A DNA stretch of 64,000 nt from DATBGZ01 sp036557785 (GTDB lineage Bacteria; Actinomycetota; Actinomycetes; Mycobacteriales; Micromonosporaceae), in assembly GCA_036557785.1 (NCBI GenBank), contig DATBGZ010000026.1, forward strand, positions 1-64,000. The letters are read 5' to 3'. Below the pieces are notes generated by a model that worked only from the letters and a program-made list of their open reading frames with translations, made no database searches and had not been told where the DNA came from. Positions 45,474 to 54,623 of this stretch are shown piece after piece; the first letter of the stretch is position 1; every line of letters starts with the position of its first letter. The position numbers and the translations under genes are program-made.

Positions 45474-46445
45474 CTACGGTCGACTGGTGCCGCCGCGGGT
45501 CAGCGGAGCGGAGTGGGCGCTCGAGTGGGGACCCGGCGTGCCCTCGCGCCAGGTGGCATCGCTGCGCGGGCCGAAGGCGGCGACCGCGAAGCCGACGGCG
45601 ACACCGATGAGCACGAGCACGACGGCAGAGACGATCACGATGAACAGGGGGCGACGGTCCCAGCTTGGCGTGCCTTCCGGCTCGTGCAGCAGGGCTGCGA
45701 GTGCCTCCTCGTCAAGCCCGGGCACGGCAACCATCGATGGGCCGGTCCCGTTCGCCTCGTTTGCCCCGGCGCCGGCGGCCGTACGGATGGCGCTGGCGCG
45801 GTTCAGCGGCGAGCCGGTCCGGTCCCCCGTTGCGGGCGGCCGCCCGAACGGCGATGCCGACGTCCCCACCGGCACGGCGGGCTGACCCATGGACGGCGAC
45901 GGGCCGAAGCCGGGCGGGGACGAGACCGGTCGCGCCACGCTCGGCTGGCCCATGGACGGCGACGGGCCGAAGCCGGGCGGTTCCGGCCCAGCGGGCCGCG
46001 GACGCAGCCACTGGAACTCCGAACCCGGGGAGTCGGACGCTGTTCCGGCACCCGGAGTCGGCTCGTCGGCGGCGTCACCGCGATGGCGGCCGGAGCTTCC
46101 GTTGCGCCAACTCGGCGCGCTGTCGCCGTCTGTCGGCGGCTCGGGTGACGCATTCAGCCACGACTCGGTCTCGGGCGCCGGACGCTGTCCTGGGGCCGGG
46201 CCAGTAGCTCCGGGGTACGGCGGAGCCGGCGCGGGGTACGGCGGAGCCGACGCTGGGTACGGCGGAGCCGACGCGGGGTAGGACGAGAAGCCGGGCGGGT
46301 CGGCGGGGAGCAGTGGCTGCGGTGGTGGCGTTACGGGCGCCCGCGCGGCGAGGGGGTCGGCGCTGACGGTGCTGGGCAACGGGTACAGCTCCCCGTTGTC
46401 GTCGCCCGCCGCCTCGGGCTCGCGGGGATAGCCGTACAAACTCAC
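45474..46445 (-). CDS. Pro-rich protein with a C-terminal membrane anchor
   Basis: 323 residues. Residues 1-260 are Pro/Ser/Ala/Gly-rich and probably disordered, with repeated SAPPYPA blocks and a duplicated PPGFGPSPSMGQP. One membrane helix (about 272-294) is followed by a short tail, so most of the protein is on one side of the membrane, probably the cytosol. Not recognised. It occupies the place of the membrane protein Rv3675 between nth and crp, but on the opposite strand to crp. GTG 46445 has no good ribosome-binding site. Confidence 0.6.
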   Translation of the reverse strand: MSLYGYPREPEAAGDDNGELYPLPSTVSADPLAARAPVTPPPQPLLPADPPGFSSYPASAPPYPASAPPYPAPAPPYPGATGPAPGQRPAPETESWLNASPEPPTDGDSAPSWRNGSSGRHRGDAADEPTPGAGTASDSPGSEFQWLRPRPAGPEPPGFGPSPSMGQPSVARPVSSPPGFGPSPSMGQPAVPVGTSASPFGRPPATGDRTGSPLNRASAIRTAAGAGANEANGTGPSMVAVPGLDEEALAALLHEPEGTPSWDRRPLFIVIVSAVVLVLIGVAVGFAVAAFGPRSDATWREGTPGPHSSAHSAPLTRGGTSRP

Positions 46446-46729
46446 CAGTCGGGTCCATAGCGCTCGGGGGCGGCGGGCACAGACACCGCGGTGAGGACGC
46501 GGGGTGCCGGCTGTCCCGGATGGGGGGTGCTCCGAGGCTAGCGGATGGCCTCAGGCCGAGGAAACCAGCGTGGGGGTTCCCCACGCGTGCTATTGGCGCA
46601 AACAACGCATTTCCAGCGCAGGGCGCGGGTGGTGACGGGAGTGACGACCACCCACCGCTCTACGGACGGGCGCGCCTAGACTTGACGGTGATGTTCGGTC
46701 TGCCATGGCAGCCGAGAAGAGGGTAGGCG

Positions 46730-47404
46730 ATGGACGAGACACTGGCCCGGAGCGGAATCTTCCAGGGCGTCGACCCCGAGGCCGCGGAGGCGCTGGCCAA
46801 GGAGATGGAGACGATCGAGGCCCGCAAGGGAGAGGTCCTCTTCAACGAGGGCGAGCCGGGCGACAGCCTCTACATCGTGCTCAGCGGCAAGCTCAAGATC
46901 GGCCGGCGCGCTGGCGACGGTCGGCAGAACCTCATCGCGGTCATGGGGCCCTCGGACATGCTCGGCGAGCTGTCCCTCTTCGATCCCGGTCCCCGTACTG
47001 CCACCGCGACGGCGGTCGTCGACTCGCGCCTGGCTCGACTGCGCAAACAGGCGCTGCGGCCGTGGCTGACCAACCGCCCCGAGATCGCCGAGCAGTTGCT
47101 GCGGGTGCTCGCCCGTCGCCTGCGTCGGACCAACGACGCGCTCGCCGACCTGATCTTCACCGACGTACCGGGTCGGGTCGCGAAGAACCTGCTGCAGATG
47201 GCGGGCCGCTTCGGTACCCGGGACGGCGGGGTGCTGCGGGTGACCCACGACCTGACCCAGGAAGAGTTGGCGCAGCTCGTCGGCGCCTCGCGCGAGACGG
47301 TGAACAAGGCGTTGGCCGACTTCGCGTCCCGCGGTTGGTTGCGACTGGACGGCAAGTCGGTGATCATCCTCGATCCCGAACGCCTCGCCCGGCGCGCCCG
47401 CTGA
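46730..47404 (+). CDS. crp: Crp/Fnr family cyclic-nucleotide-responsive regulator
   Basis: 224 residues, very like M. tuberculosis Crp (Rv3676). The cNMP-binding domain (about 5-115) has GELSLFDPGPRTATATA, the phosphate-binding cassette. The winged-helix domain (about 150-215) has LTQEELAQLVGASRETVNKA as recognition region. ATG 46730 has AGGGTAGG upstream. The 284 bases before it carry no gene that I can see. A nucleotide cyclase gene lies 1.1 kb downstream on the other strand, so cAMP made by that enzyme may feed this regulator (inference). Confidence 0.95.
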   Translation: MDETLARSGIFQGVDPEAAEALAKEMETIEARKGEVLFNEGEPGDSLYIVLSGKLKIGRRAGDGRQNLIAVMGPSDMLGELSLFDPGPRTATATAVVDSRLARLRKQALRPWLTNRPEIAEQLLRVLARRLRRTNDALADLIFTDVPGRVAKNLLQMAGRFGTRDGGVLRVTHDLTQEELAQLVGASRETVNKALADFASRGWLRLDGKSVIILDPERLARRAR

Positions 47405-47455
47405 GCCCTGCCCCGCTGACCGGGCCCCACTCAAGGCGGCTGCACCGAACGCGGC

Positions 47456-48370
47456 TCAGGGGCTGACCCTGGCCGTGGGTTGGGTCGGATCCTCCCCCGC
47501 CGGCGGCTGCCCTGGGGGGACTCTCCGCATGATCATTGTCGGATCGGGGTCACGATGGCCGCCCCACAGCTCCTCCCGCAGCGCCGCGGCTGTGGGGCGT
47601 TGGGCCGGGTCGTTGCTCATGCCCCGCCGCAGCAGCGCGGTCAACTGCGTGGGTACGCCGGGCAGGTCCGGAATCTGCTCGCCGAACAGATCCATGAGCG
47701 TGGCCAGGCTGGGGCTGTTGTTGTCACGCCAACGCGGCGGCCGGCCGCACATGAAGGCGTAGAGCGTGGCGCAGAGCGCGTACACGTCAGAGGCCGGCAG
47801 TGCCGGGCCGCCGGAGAACATCTCGGGTGCGGCGTACGCCGGCGTGAGCTCAAGGGTGATCGAGGCCTCCCGAGCCTCGGTGAGCACCGCCAGCCCGAAG
47901 TCCGCCAACACGGGCTCGCCGAACTGAGTGATGAGGATATTGGCCGGTTTCACGTCGCGGTGAAGCACGCCCTCGTGGTGCGCCCCGACCAGCGCATCGG
48001 CGATCTTCGCACCCACGGAACGGGTCTCGGGCACCTGCAGCGGCGCGGAGCGCATCCGCTGCTCGTAGCTACCGTGGCACAACTCCATGATCATATATGG
48101 ATGGCCCTCGGGTGTGACGCCCACGTCGTAGAGATCCACCACATGTGGATGGCTCGACATCCGGCCCGCCGCCCGCGCCTCCCGGAAGAAGCGCCGCTGG
48201 TCGCGCTCGTTGTCCAGCGTTCCGTTCTCCACCTTCACCGCGACATCGCGATAGACGGCCACCTGAGTGGCCCGGTACACGGTCGCGTGCCCACCGCGGG
48301 CCAGCACGGTCAGGTTCGCCAGACCCGGTACCACCGGTAGCCCCGCCTGCCTCCCGCCGTTCATCCTCAC
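47456..48370 (-). CDS. serine/threonine protein kinase (single domain, no membrane helix)
   Basis: 304 residues. Hanks-type kinase with VAVK (K46), HRDVKPAN (137-144), DFG (157-159) and APE. It has no C-terminal membrane helix or PASTA domain, unlike PknB; the tail is only ~30 residues and Pro/Thr-rich. The glycine loop is unusual (LARGGHATVY). Start GTG 48370 has GGGAG nine bases upstream; ATG 48364 is an alternative. It lies downstream of the cyclase gene on the same strand, after about 100 bases, and may be part of the same regulatory unit. Confidence 0.9.
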   Translation of the reverse strand: MRMNGGRQAGLPVVPGLANLTVLARGGHATVYRATQVAVYRDVAVKVENGTLDNERDQRRFFREARAAGRMSSHPHVVDLYDVGVTPEGHPYMIMELCHGSYEQRMRSAPLQVPETRSVGAKIADALVGAHHEGVLHRDVKPANILITQFGEPVLADFGLAVLTEAREASITLELTPAYAAPEMFSGGPALPASDVYALCATLYAFMCGRPPRWRDNNSPSLATLMDLFGEQIPDLPGVPTQLTALLRRGMSNDPAQRPTAAALREELWGGHRDPDPTMIMRRVPPGQPPAGEDPTQPTARVSP

Positions 48371-48468
48371 CGCCCGGTCTCCCGCGGGGTCTTTATGCCG
48401 GTACGGTACGCCACTACCCGCTCGCGCAGGCACCACCGAACGGGCGGGCGTACGGCTGCGGGGCTCCG

Positions 48469-51400
48469 CTATGCGGGGACGACCCGGGCCGCATGGTCGC
48501 CCGCGGCGTCCTGCGCACGGGCCAGCACCCGTTCGGCGACGGTCCGTCCCCGCACATCCTCGGCCGGCAACTCGAGCGCGCGACGAGCGGTCGCGAGTGC
48601 CTCGTCGACCCGGTCCGCGGCGAGCAGGGCGTCCGCGTACTCGGCTACCGCCTGGCGGGGGGAGAAGAGCAGCGACGCCGGTTCCCCGTCCAACACGCTG
48701 GCCGCCACCTCGCCGAGCACCTCGACGGCACCACCGACGTCTTGCTTGGCGAGCAGCGTGCGGCCGAACAGCACCCGGGGACCGACCCGCGCCGCGTTCC
48801 ACACCCCCGACGAGCTGACCACCTCGAGCACGGTCCGGGCGTCCGATTCGGCCATGGCGGTGTCGCCGGCATCGAGCGCGGTGAAACCACGGACCGTGTG
48901 CGCGATACCGAGCAGCAGCGGGTGTCCGGTGCGCTGCCCGTGCCGGCACGCGTCGTCGAGAAGGTCGATGGCGCGACCCGGCTCGCCCAGTGCCCGGGCG
49001 ACGGCACCGCGCACCACGAGGGCCAGCGCCCGACCCCAGTCGTCGTCGACCGCGTCGAACTCGGCGAATGCCTGTCGCGCCTGGGCATCGGCCTCGGTCA
49101 GCTCGCCGAGCTCGGCACTGGCGAAGGCCGCGACCGCACGCAGCGTGCCCACGGCCCAGCGCTCGCCGACCCGCTCCCCGAAGGGCAGGAACGCCGCGGC
49201 GAGCCGGCGCGCCTCGTCCAGCCTCCCAGCGAGGAGCCGGGTGAACGCGGTCGTGCCGCGCAGCCACGCCCGGCCGGTGGTGTTGCCGAGTTCGGCGAAG
49301 AGCCGGGCAGCGCGGCTCAGCGTGGTCTCGGCACCGGCGAAGTCGCCCAGGGTCGTCTGCACCCAGGCCAGGTTCTGCAGCGCCCACGCCTCACCACGGC
49401 GGTCCGCGCTGGACTGCGCGATCCTCAGCGCCTCGCGGAAACCGGCCTCCGCCGCAACGAGCCGGCCGCGGCGGTAGTCCTCCATGCCGATGCGACGCAA
49501 CGCCTCGGCCCGTTCCGTGGGCAGGCCGGCCGCGATCGCGACCCGCAGGGCCCGCGCCAGGGCCGCGTCGCCCTGCCCGGTGTCTCCCTGAGCCAGGTGC
49601 GCGCGGCCCGCGAGCAGCAGCGCGCGCGCCCGGATACCCGCGTCGGCCTCGTCTCCCGCCGCGACGCCCTCCAGCACGGCGTCGAGTTCGCTGAGCGCGT
49701 CGCCGGCACGACCCAACTGGAGCAGCGCGCTGGCGTAGCTGAGCCGGTCGACGGCGGGCAGCTCGCCGGTGGCGACCCGGCGGGCCCGGACGCCGAACTC
49801 CGCGGCCTGCCCGGGCTCGCCCGCGAGCAGGGCACGACGGGCGAGCCGGCCGAGCGCGGCGACGCCGAGCCGAGCGACGGCCCGGGCCGAGGCATCGGGG
49901 CGCAGGCTGACCGCGTCGGCGAGTCCGCCCGCACGCTCGGCCTGCTCGGCGATGAAGGCATCGAGCGTCTCCGGGCTCCACCCCAGGTTGGGCGCCGGCG
50001 CGGTGTCGTCGTCCGGGCGCTGGCGCGAACCGGCGAGCCGGGCCGCCCACCGGGCCAGGCGTGCGTGGCGATCGGCGAGGTCGGCCTTGCCCACGCCCGC
50101 GTACGCGGCCTCGCGCAACAGGGGAGTCGCGAACGAGAAACCGCCTCGCGAGGGCAGCAGCATGCGGCGGTGCAGGAGCTCGCCCAGGGCCAGGTCGAGC
50201 TCCTCGGTGGCGACGGTGGCCGGGCGTGAGTCGCGAGCCGAGCCCTGCTCGCGTACCGCCGCGAGCGCGGCCGCGGGCACCATGTCGCCGACCACCGCGG
50301 CATCGCGCAGCAGGGCCCGGGACGTCGCCGGCAACGCGTCGATACGCGCGGCGAGCACGGCCGCGAGGTCGCGGCTGAGCAACCGCCCCGACAGTGATCC
50401 CGGGGCGAGGCGCCATGCCCCGCCGTCGCCGGTGAGCGCCCCGCGCTCCACCAGCAGCGTGACGAGCTCGGACAGATAGAACGGGTTGCCCTGGGCGGTG
50501 GCGAGCAGGCGGTCCGTGTCCGACGCCGGCAGGCGCCCACCGTGCCGGGTGGGCGCAGCGTGGGCGGGCCACGCATCGAGATAGGCCGTGAGCAGGCGGG
50601 ACATCTCAGCACCGCGCAGCGGGGTGAGCTGGTGCACCTCGGCGTCGGCGAGGCGAGTCAGGGCCCCGGCCGTGCGCACAAGCTCGGGACGCCCGAGCAG
50701 CACGACCAGGACCGGGCCGGCGAGGCGGCCGAGCATCGCCCCGAGCGCGTCCACGGTGGCCGGGCTCGCGTCGTGCAAGTCATCGACGATCACCACTACC
50801 GGTGCGTCCCGGGCGAGCGCCGAGATCAGGCGCGCCACGGCCGTCGGGGCCTCGTCCTTCGGGCGTGCTCGCGCGGCCGCGTCGTCGCCCGGGCTCGGCG
50901 CGGCCAGGCCGGTCGGCTCACGGTCGCCGTCGAGCTCGACGTGGTCATAGGCGTCATCGCCCGATCCGCCGCCGGGTCGGCCGACGCGTGGGCCACTGCG
51001 CCCGCCCGCCCGGTCCGTCCCCCCGCGGTCCGAACCCGGGTCGGGCGGGAGCCCGAGCAGCGCGAGCAGTTGGTCGGTCGGCAGGCGTGGCGGCGCTCCG
51101 GTGCGGCGGGCGATCGCCTGGCTCACCCTGCGCAACCGCTCCTCGGCGGCGACGCGGGTCAGCGGTCCTTTCGGCGCCACATGCGTCGGCGGTGCCATCG
51201 TCGGGTCGGGCAGGCCGACCACGGCCCGCACGAGATCCGCCAGCGGCCCCAGCCGCCACCGTTCGCCATACGCGGCACAGCGCACGGCGAGGACCCGTGC
51301 CCCGCCGGATCCGTCGTACCCCGGCGGCAACGAGCGCTGGGCGATCCGGGCGACCTCGGCAGCGAGCCGCGTCTTGCCCACCCCGGCGTCCGCAGTGAAG

Positions 51401-52170
51401 ACGAGCACCCGCGGCTCGCCCGAGTCGCTCACCTCGACCAGACGGTTGGTGACCAGGGCCATCTCCGCCTCACGGCCTACGAACGGCCCCTCGTCACCGA
51501 GGCCCGAACGAGTGCCGGGCGCATCGAGCAGGCCGAGCAGTTCGTACGCCTCGACCGCGTGCCTTTTCCCCTTCAGCCGCAGCGGCAGCAGCCGCCGCCA
51601 TGACGCGACGTGGCGGGTCGCGACCGCGGTGGGCGCTCCCGCGTACACGGAACCAACCGTGGCCGCGTCGGCGAGTCGGGCCGCGGTGTTGACCGTGTCG
51701 CCGATGACCGTGTACTCCAGGGCGGCCTGGACGCCGGCCACCACGTCTCCGGTATTGATGCCGATGCGCAGACCGGCCGGTGCGCCACCGCCGCGTTCGT
51801 CATCGAGTACCCGCCGTACCGCGCGCTGCATCGCCAGCGCCGCGCGGACCGCCCGCTCCGGATCGTCCTCGTGCGCGACCGGTGCGCCGAAGACCGCCAT
51901 GATGCCGTCACCGGTGAGCTTGTCCACGTGGCCGCCGAAGGTCTTGGTGGCACCGGCGAGCGCGGCGAGCACACGATCGGTGACCGCGCCGACCCGCTCC
52001 GGGTCGACCCCCTCAGCCCAGGCGGTGAAGTCCGAGAGGTCACCGAAGAGCACCGTGACCACACGTCGTTCGGCGGCCGGCAGGGAGGCGGCGGCCGGCA
52101 ACGCGTGGCCACAGCTGTGGCAGAAGCGCGCACCCGGCACGGTGACCGTTCCGCAGACGGGGCAGGTCAT
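48469..52170 (-). CDS. class III nucleotide cyclase with AAA-type ATPase and TPR domains
   Basis: 1233 residues. An N-terminal zinc ribbon (C3, C6, C17, C20) precedes a class III cyclase domain (about 35-200) with metal aspartates D44 and D88, K84, and N161/R165 for transition-state binding, so it should be active, most likely on ATP. An ATPase of the STAND/LuxR-regulator type follows (P-loop ADAGVGKTR, about 260-269), then about 600 residues of helical TPR-like repeats. This is the layout of large mycobacterial cyclase-regulators, but with no C-terminal LuxR HTH. ATG 52170 overlaps the stop of the metallo-beta-lactamase gene. Confidence 0.9.
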   Translation of the reverse strand: MTCPVCGTVTVPGARFCHSCGHALPAAASLPAAERRVVTVLFGDLSDFTAWAEGVDPERVGAVTDRVLAALAGATKTFGGHVDKLTGDGIMAVFGAPVAHEDDPERAVRAALAMQRAVRRVLDDERGGGAPAGLRIGINTGDVVAGVQAALEYTVIGDTVNTAARLADAATVGSVYAGAPTAVATRHVASWRRLLPLRLKGKRHAVEAYELLGLLDAPGTRSGLGDEGPFVGREAEMALVTNRLVEVSDSGEPRVLVFTADAGVGKTRLAAEVARIAQRSLPPGYDGSGGARVLAVRCAAYGERWRLGPLADLVRAVVGLPDPTMAPPTHVAPKGPLTRVAAEERLRRVSQAIARRTGAPPRLPTDQLLALLGLPPDPGSDRGGTDRAGGRSGPRVGRPGGGSGDDAYDHVELDGDREPTGLAAPSPGDDAAARARPKDEAPTAVARLISALARDAPVVVIVDDLHDASPATVDALGAMLGRLAGPVLVVLLGRPELVRTAGALTRLADAEVHQLTPLRGAEMSRLLTAYLDAWPAHAAPTRHGGRLPASDTDRLLATAQGNPFYLSELVTLLVERGALTGDGGAWRLAPGSLSGRLLSRDLAAVLAARIDALPATSRALLRDAAVVGDMVPAAALAAVREQGSARDSRPATVATEELDLALGELLHRRMLLPSRGGFSFATPLLREAAYAGVGKADLADRHARLARWAARLAGSRQRPDDDTAPAPNLGWSPETLDAFIAEQAERAGGLADAVSLRPDASARAVARLGVAALGRLARRALLAGEPGQAAEFGVRARRVATGELPAVDRLSYASALLQLGRAGDALSELDAVLEGVAAGDEADAGIRARALLLAGRAHLAQGDTGQGDAALARALRVAIAAGLPTERAEALRRIGMEDYRRGRLVAAEAGFREALRIAQSSADRRGEAWALQNLAWVQTTLGDFAGAETTLSRAARLFAELGNTTGRAWLRGTTAFTRLLAGRLDEARRLAAAFLPFGERVGERWAVGTLRAVAAFASAELGELTEADAQARQAFAEFDAVDDDWGRALALVVRGAVARALGEPGRAIDLLDDACRHGQRTGHPLLLGIAHTVRGFTALDAGDTAMAESDARTVLEVVSSSGVWNAARVGPRVLFGRTLLAKQDVGGAVEVLGEVAASVLDGEPASLLFSPRQAVAEYADALLAADRVDEALATARRALELPAEDVRGRTVAERVLARAQDAAGDHAARVVPA

Positions 52171-52934
52171 GTCGGCGCCCGTTGCTGGAGGTAGGACAGG
52201 GCGGCCCGTACGGAGGACTCGGCCGCGGGCCACAGGACCGGGTCGACGTCGGCGTAGATGATCTCGACGACCTCGCGTGGGGTCGTCGCGCCCGCGGCGA
52301 GCGCGGCGCTGACCTGCTCCAGCCGCGCAAGGCGGTGGTGCAGGTAGAACGCCGCGGCCGCGCCGCAGTCGCGCAGCGCCGGCCCGTGACCGGGCAGCAC
52401 CGGCACCGGCCCCAGCAGCTCGAGCAGGCGCAGGCTGTCCAGGTACTCGCCCAGGTCGCCGTCGGGGTAGGCGACCACGGTGGTCCCGCGCCCGAGGATC
52501 GTGTCGCCGGTGAGCACCGCCCGGTCGTCCCCGAAACCCGCGACGAGCGTCATCGAGTCGCGCGTGTGGCCCGGTGTCGCGATGCGGCGCAGCTCGAGCC
52601 CGTCGACGCTCAACGATCCGTCCTCGGTGTCCGGTTGCCAGAGCCGGGCGCCCGGGCAGAGCTCGAGCAGGCGATCCAGCCCCTCGGTGTGGTCGATGTG
52701 GTGATGGGTGGTGATAACGATCCGTACGTCGCCCGCTCCGGCGACCGTGGCGAGGTGACCCTCGTCCAGCGGCCCCGGATCGACCACGATCGCCTCGCCG
52801 CCCGGGGATCGCAGGACCCAGGTGTTGGTGCCATCCAGCGTCATCGGTCCTGGGTTGGGCGCGCGAACCAGCGAAACCCACGTGGGCAGCCGCTCCAGCG
52901 GGTCCGTCGACGGCTCGGTGACGTGCGCGGTCAT
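52167..52934 (-). CDS. metallo-beta-lactamase fold hydrolase
   Basis: 255 residues. The binuclear metal motif HHHIDH is at 77-82, with TPGHT, TGDT and PGHG as later ligands. Homologue by position of Rv3677c (glyoxalase II/LACTB2-like). ATG 52934 has GAGAGGGA upstream. Its stop overlaps the cyclase start. A small inverted repeat (GATGGT/ACCATC, 52981-52996) lies upstream and could be an operator. The substrate is unknown; a thioesterase or nuclease is possible. Confidence 0.85.
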   Translation of the reverse strand: MTAHVTEPSTDPLERLPTWVSLVRAPNPGPMTLDGTNTWVLRSPGGEAIVVDPGPLDEGHLATVAGAGDVRIVITTHHHIDHTEGLDRLLELCPGARLWQPDTEDGSLSVDGLELRRIATPGHTRDSMTLVAGFGDDRAVLTGDTILGRGTTVVAYPDGDLGEYLDSLRLLELLGPVPVLPGHGPALRDCGAAAAFYLHHRLARLEQVSAALAAGATTPREVVEIIYADVDPVLWPAAESSVRAALSYLQQRAPT

Positions 52935-53067
52935 GGGCAATCCCTCTCGGGGGGCCGCGACGACGAACGCCCCCGGAAGCGATGGTAACGACCATCACAG
53001 GCACTGCCACCAACCTCGGCGGCCGATGACACCCACGACTACCGATGGGATGAGCCCACGACCACGG

Positions 53068-53529
53068 TCAGGGCGAGGAGATCTCCACGATCATCTCGAC
53101 CTCGACCGGGGCGCCGAGCGGCAGCTCGGCCACCCCCACCGCGCTTCGGGCGTGGGCACTGGCGTCGCCGAAGACCGAGCCGAGCAGCTCGCTGGCGCCG
53201 TTGATCACGCCCGCCTGGCCGGTGAAGCCGGGTGCGGAAGCGACAAAGCCGACGACCTTGACCACGCGGGTGACCCGGTCCAGACCGACCAACGCGTCGA
53301 CGGCGGCCAGGCCGTTGAGGGCGCACCGGGCGGCGAGCTGCTTGGCCTGCTCCGGCGTGACCTCGGCACCGACCTTGCCGGTCGCGAGCAGCGCGCCATC
53401 GACGAAGGGAACCTGGCCGGAGACATAGACGTGGTTGCCGGTCTGGACGGCCGGGACGTACGCCGCGACCGGCGGGGTCACCGGGGGCAGGTCCAGCCCG
53501 AGCGCGGCAAGCTTCTCCCTGATCCTCAT
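53068..53529 (-). CDS. RidA family protein (2-iminobutanoate/2-iminopropanoate deaminase-like)
   Basis: 153 residues, a YjgF/RidA fold: YVSGQVPFVDG, CALNGLAAVDALVG, VVKVVGFV and a C-terminal VEVEMIVEI strand. RidA proteins hydrolyse reactive enamines and imines made by PLP dehydratases. Position corresponds to Rv3678c. ATG 53529 is 13 bases after the DUF4177 stop. Confidence 0.85.
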   Translation of the reverse strand: MRIREKLAALGLDLPPVTPPVAAYVPAVQTGNHVYVSGQVPFVDGALLATGKVGAEVTPEQAKQLAARCALNGLAAVDALVGLDRVTRVVKVVGFVASAPGFTGQAGVINGASELLGSVFGDASAHARSAVGVAELPLGAPVEVEMIVEISSP

Positions 53530-53542
53530 GACGCCGCGATCT

Positions 53543-53716
53543 TCATGACGCCGCCTGCTTCGGGCGCTTGAGGTAGGCGACGAGCTGCTCGGTGTTGGGG
53601 CCCGGCACGACCCCGACCAGCTCCCAGCCGTCCTCGCCCCAGTTGTCCAGGATCTGCTTCGTGGCGTGCACCAGAAGCGGTACGGTCGCGTACTCCCAGC
53701 GTTGCCTCGGCTCCAT
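53543..53716 (-). CDS. DUF4177 small protein
   Basis: 57 residues with the DUF4177 pattern: WEYATVPLL, ILDNWGEDGWELVGVVPGP. A small alpha/beta protein of unknown function, found before ridA in actinobacteria. ATG 53716 is seven bases after TAGGTT, so it is probably leaderless and starts the unit leading into ridA. Confidence 0.8.
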   Translation of the reverse strand: MEPRQRWEYATVPLLVHATKQILDNWGEDGWELVGVVPGPNTEQLVAYLKRPKQAAS

Positions 53717-53861
53717 GAGGAACAACCTAACTGGTGATCCAGCACCGTCCGGTCGGGGGCGTTGGGCCTGCTGCCGACCGTTGTACGGTTACCGCGCCGC
53801 GGCACCCGGGGGCCCGCCGCGTGGGCGCACTCTGGCTACGCGAACCCGGAGGTGAGAAGCG

Positions 53862-54548
53862 ATGACCGCGCCACCGCCTGACTACAGCGACCCGCTCTAC
53901 GGAATCCCTGAGCTGCCCCGGCGCCCGGTGGTGGCATCGGCCCCGGCGACCGGCTCGCTCTCGGCGCCGGAGGAGCACGGGTCCGTGCGGGCATATCCCG
54001 GCCGCACGTACGGCCGGGCACAGCCGGGCGAGGCCGCCTACCCGGAGCAGCCCCCGGAAGACGCCGTCTGGCCGCTGGTCACCGGCACGCCGCCACGCCC
54101 GCGGCGGCGGCTGCTCGGCATCACGCTCGTCGTCACGCTCGTTCTGCTGCTCGCGGGAGGCGTCGCGGGAGCGTGGGTGCTCATCGATCCCGCGGGCCTG
54201 CGCGGCGCCGACACGCCCGGGCAGGCCGTCGATGGCTTCCTCGCCGCGGTCTACGAGACCCACGACGCCCGCGCGGCGGGGCGCAACGTCTGCGGCCGCG
54301 CCCGCAACGACGCCGACCTCGACCAGCTCGTGTTCCAGGTGAAGCAGAACCAGGGTGCCTACACCGCCGCACAGACCACCTGGAGCTACCCGCCGATCCG
54401 CATCGAAGGGCGGCAGGCGGCAGCCGAGGTCACGCTCACCATGACGACCGCGAACGAGCAGGTCGCCAGCCGCGTGATCACCGTCCTCCTCGTCGACGAC
54501 CGCGGCTGGTGGGTCTGCGACGTGCGCGAGCAGGGCTCGACGAGCTGA
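53862..54548 (+). CDS. single-pass membrane protein with NTF2-like domain (copy 3)
   Basis: 228 residues: an 80-residue Pro-rich cytosolic part, a membrane helix (about 86-108), then an NTF2-like domain with two cysteines, NVCGRA and WWVCDV, as in the proteins at 17839 and 23683. ATG 53862 follows GGAGGTGAGAAGC, the best ribosome-binding site in the neighbourhood. It lies between the divergent DUF4177 gene and the ArsA-like pair. The function is unknown. Confidence 0.7.
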   Translation: MTAPPPDYSDPLYGIPELPRRPVVASAPATGSLSAPEEHGSVRAYPGRTYGRAQPGEAAYPEQPPEDAVWPLVTGTPPRPRRRLLGITLVVTLVLLLAGGVAGAWVLIDPAGLRGADTPGQAVDGFLAAVYETHDARAAGRNVCGRARNDADLDQLVFQVKQNQGAYTAAQTTWSYPPIRIEGRQAAAEVTLTMTTANEQVASRVITVLLVDDRGWWVCDVREQGSTS

Positions 54549-54623
54549 TCCGGGCCTTCGCACGTTGAAGATCAACCACGCGCTGCGTCCGTAGATCAAC
54601 TGCCGCTGGTCTAGCCTCGATGT

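Noticed and set aside
49391..50612. Two long minus-strand frames inside the cyclase gene
   Set aside because: Same strand but different frames from the cyclase/TPR protein; no motifs, Arg/Gly/Ala-rich.
52981..52996. Inverted repeat GATGGT/ACCATC considered as a Crp site
   Set aside because: Does not fit the TGTGA-N6-TCACA pattern; mentioned only as a possible operator of unknown factor.
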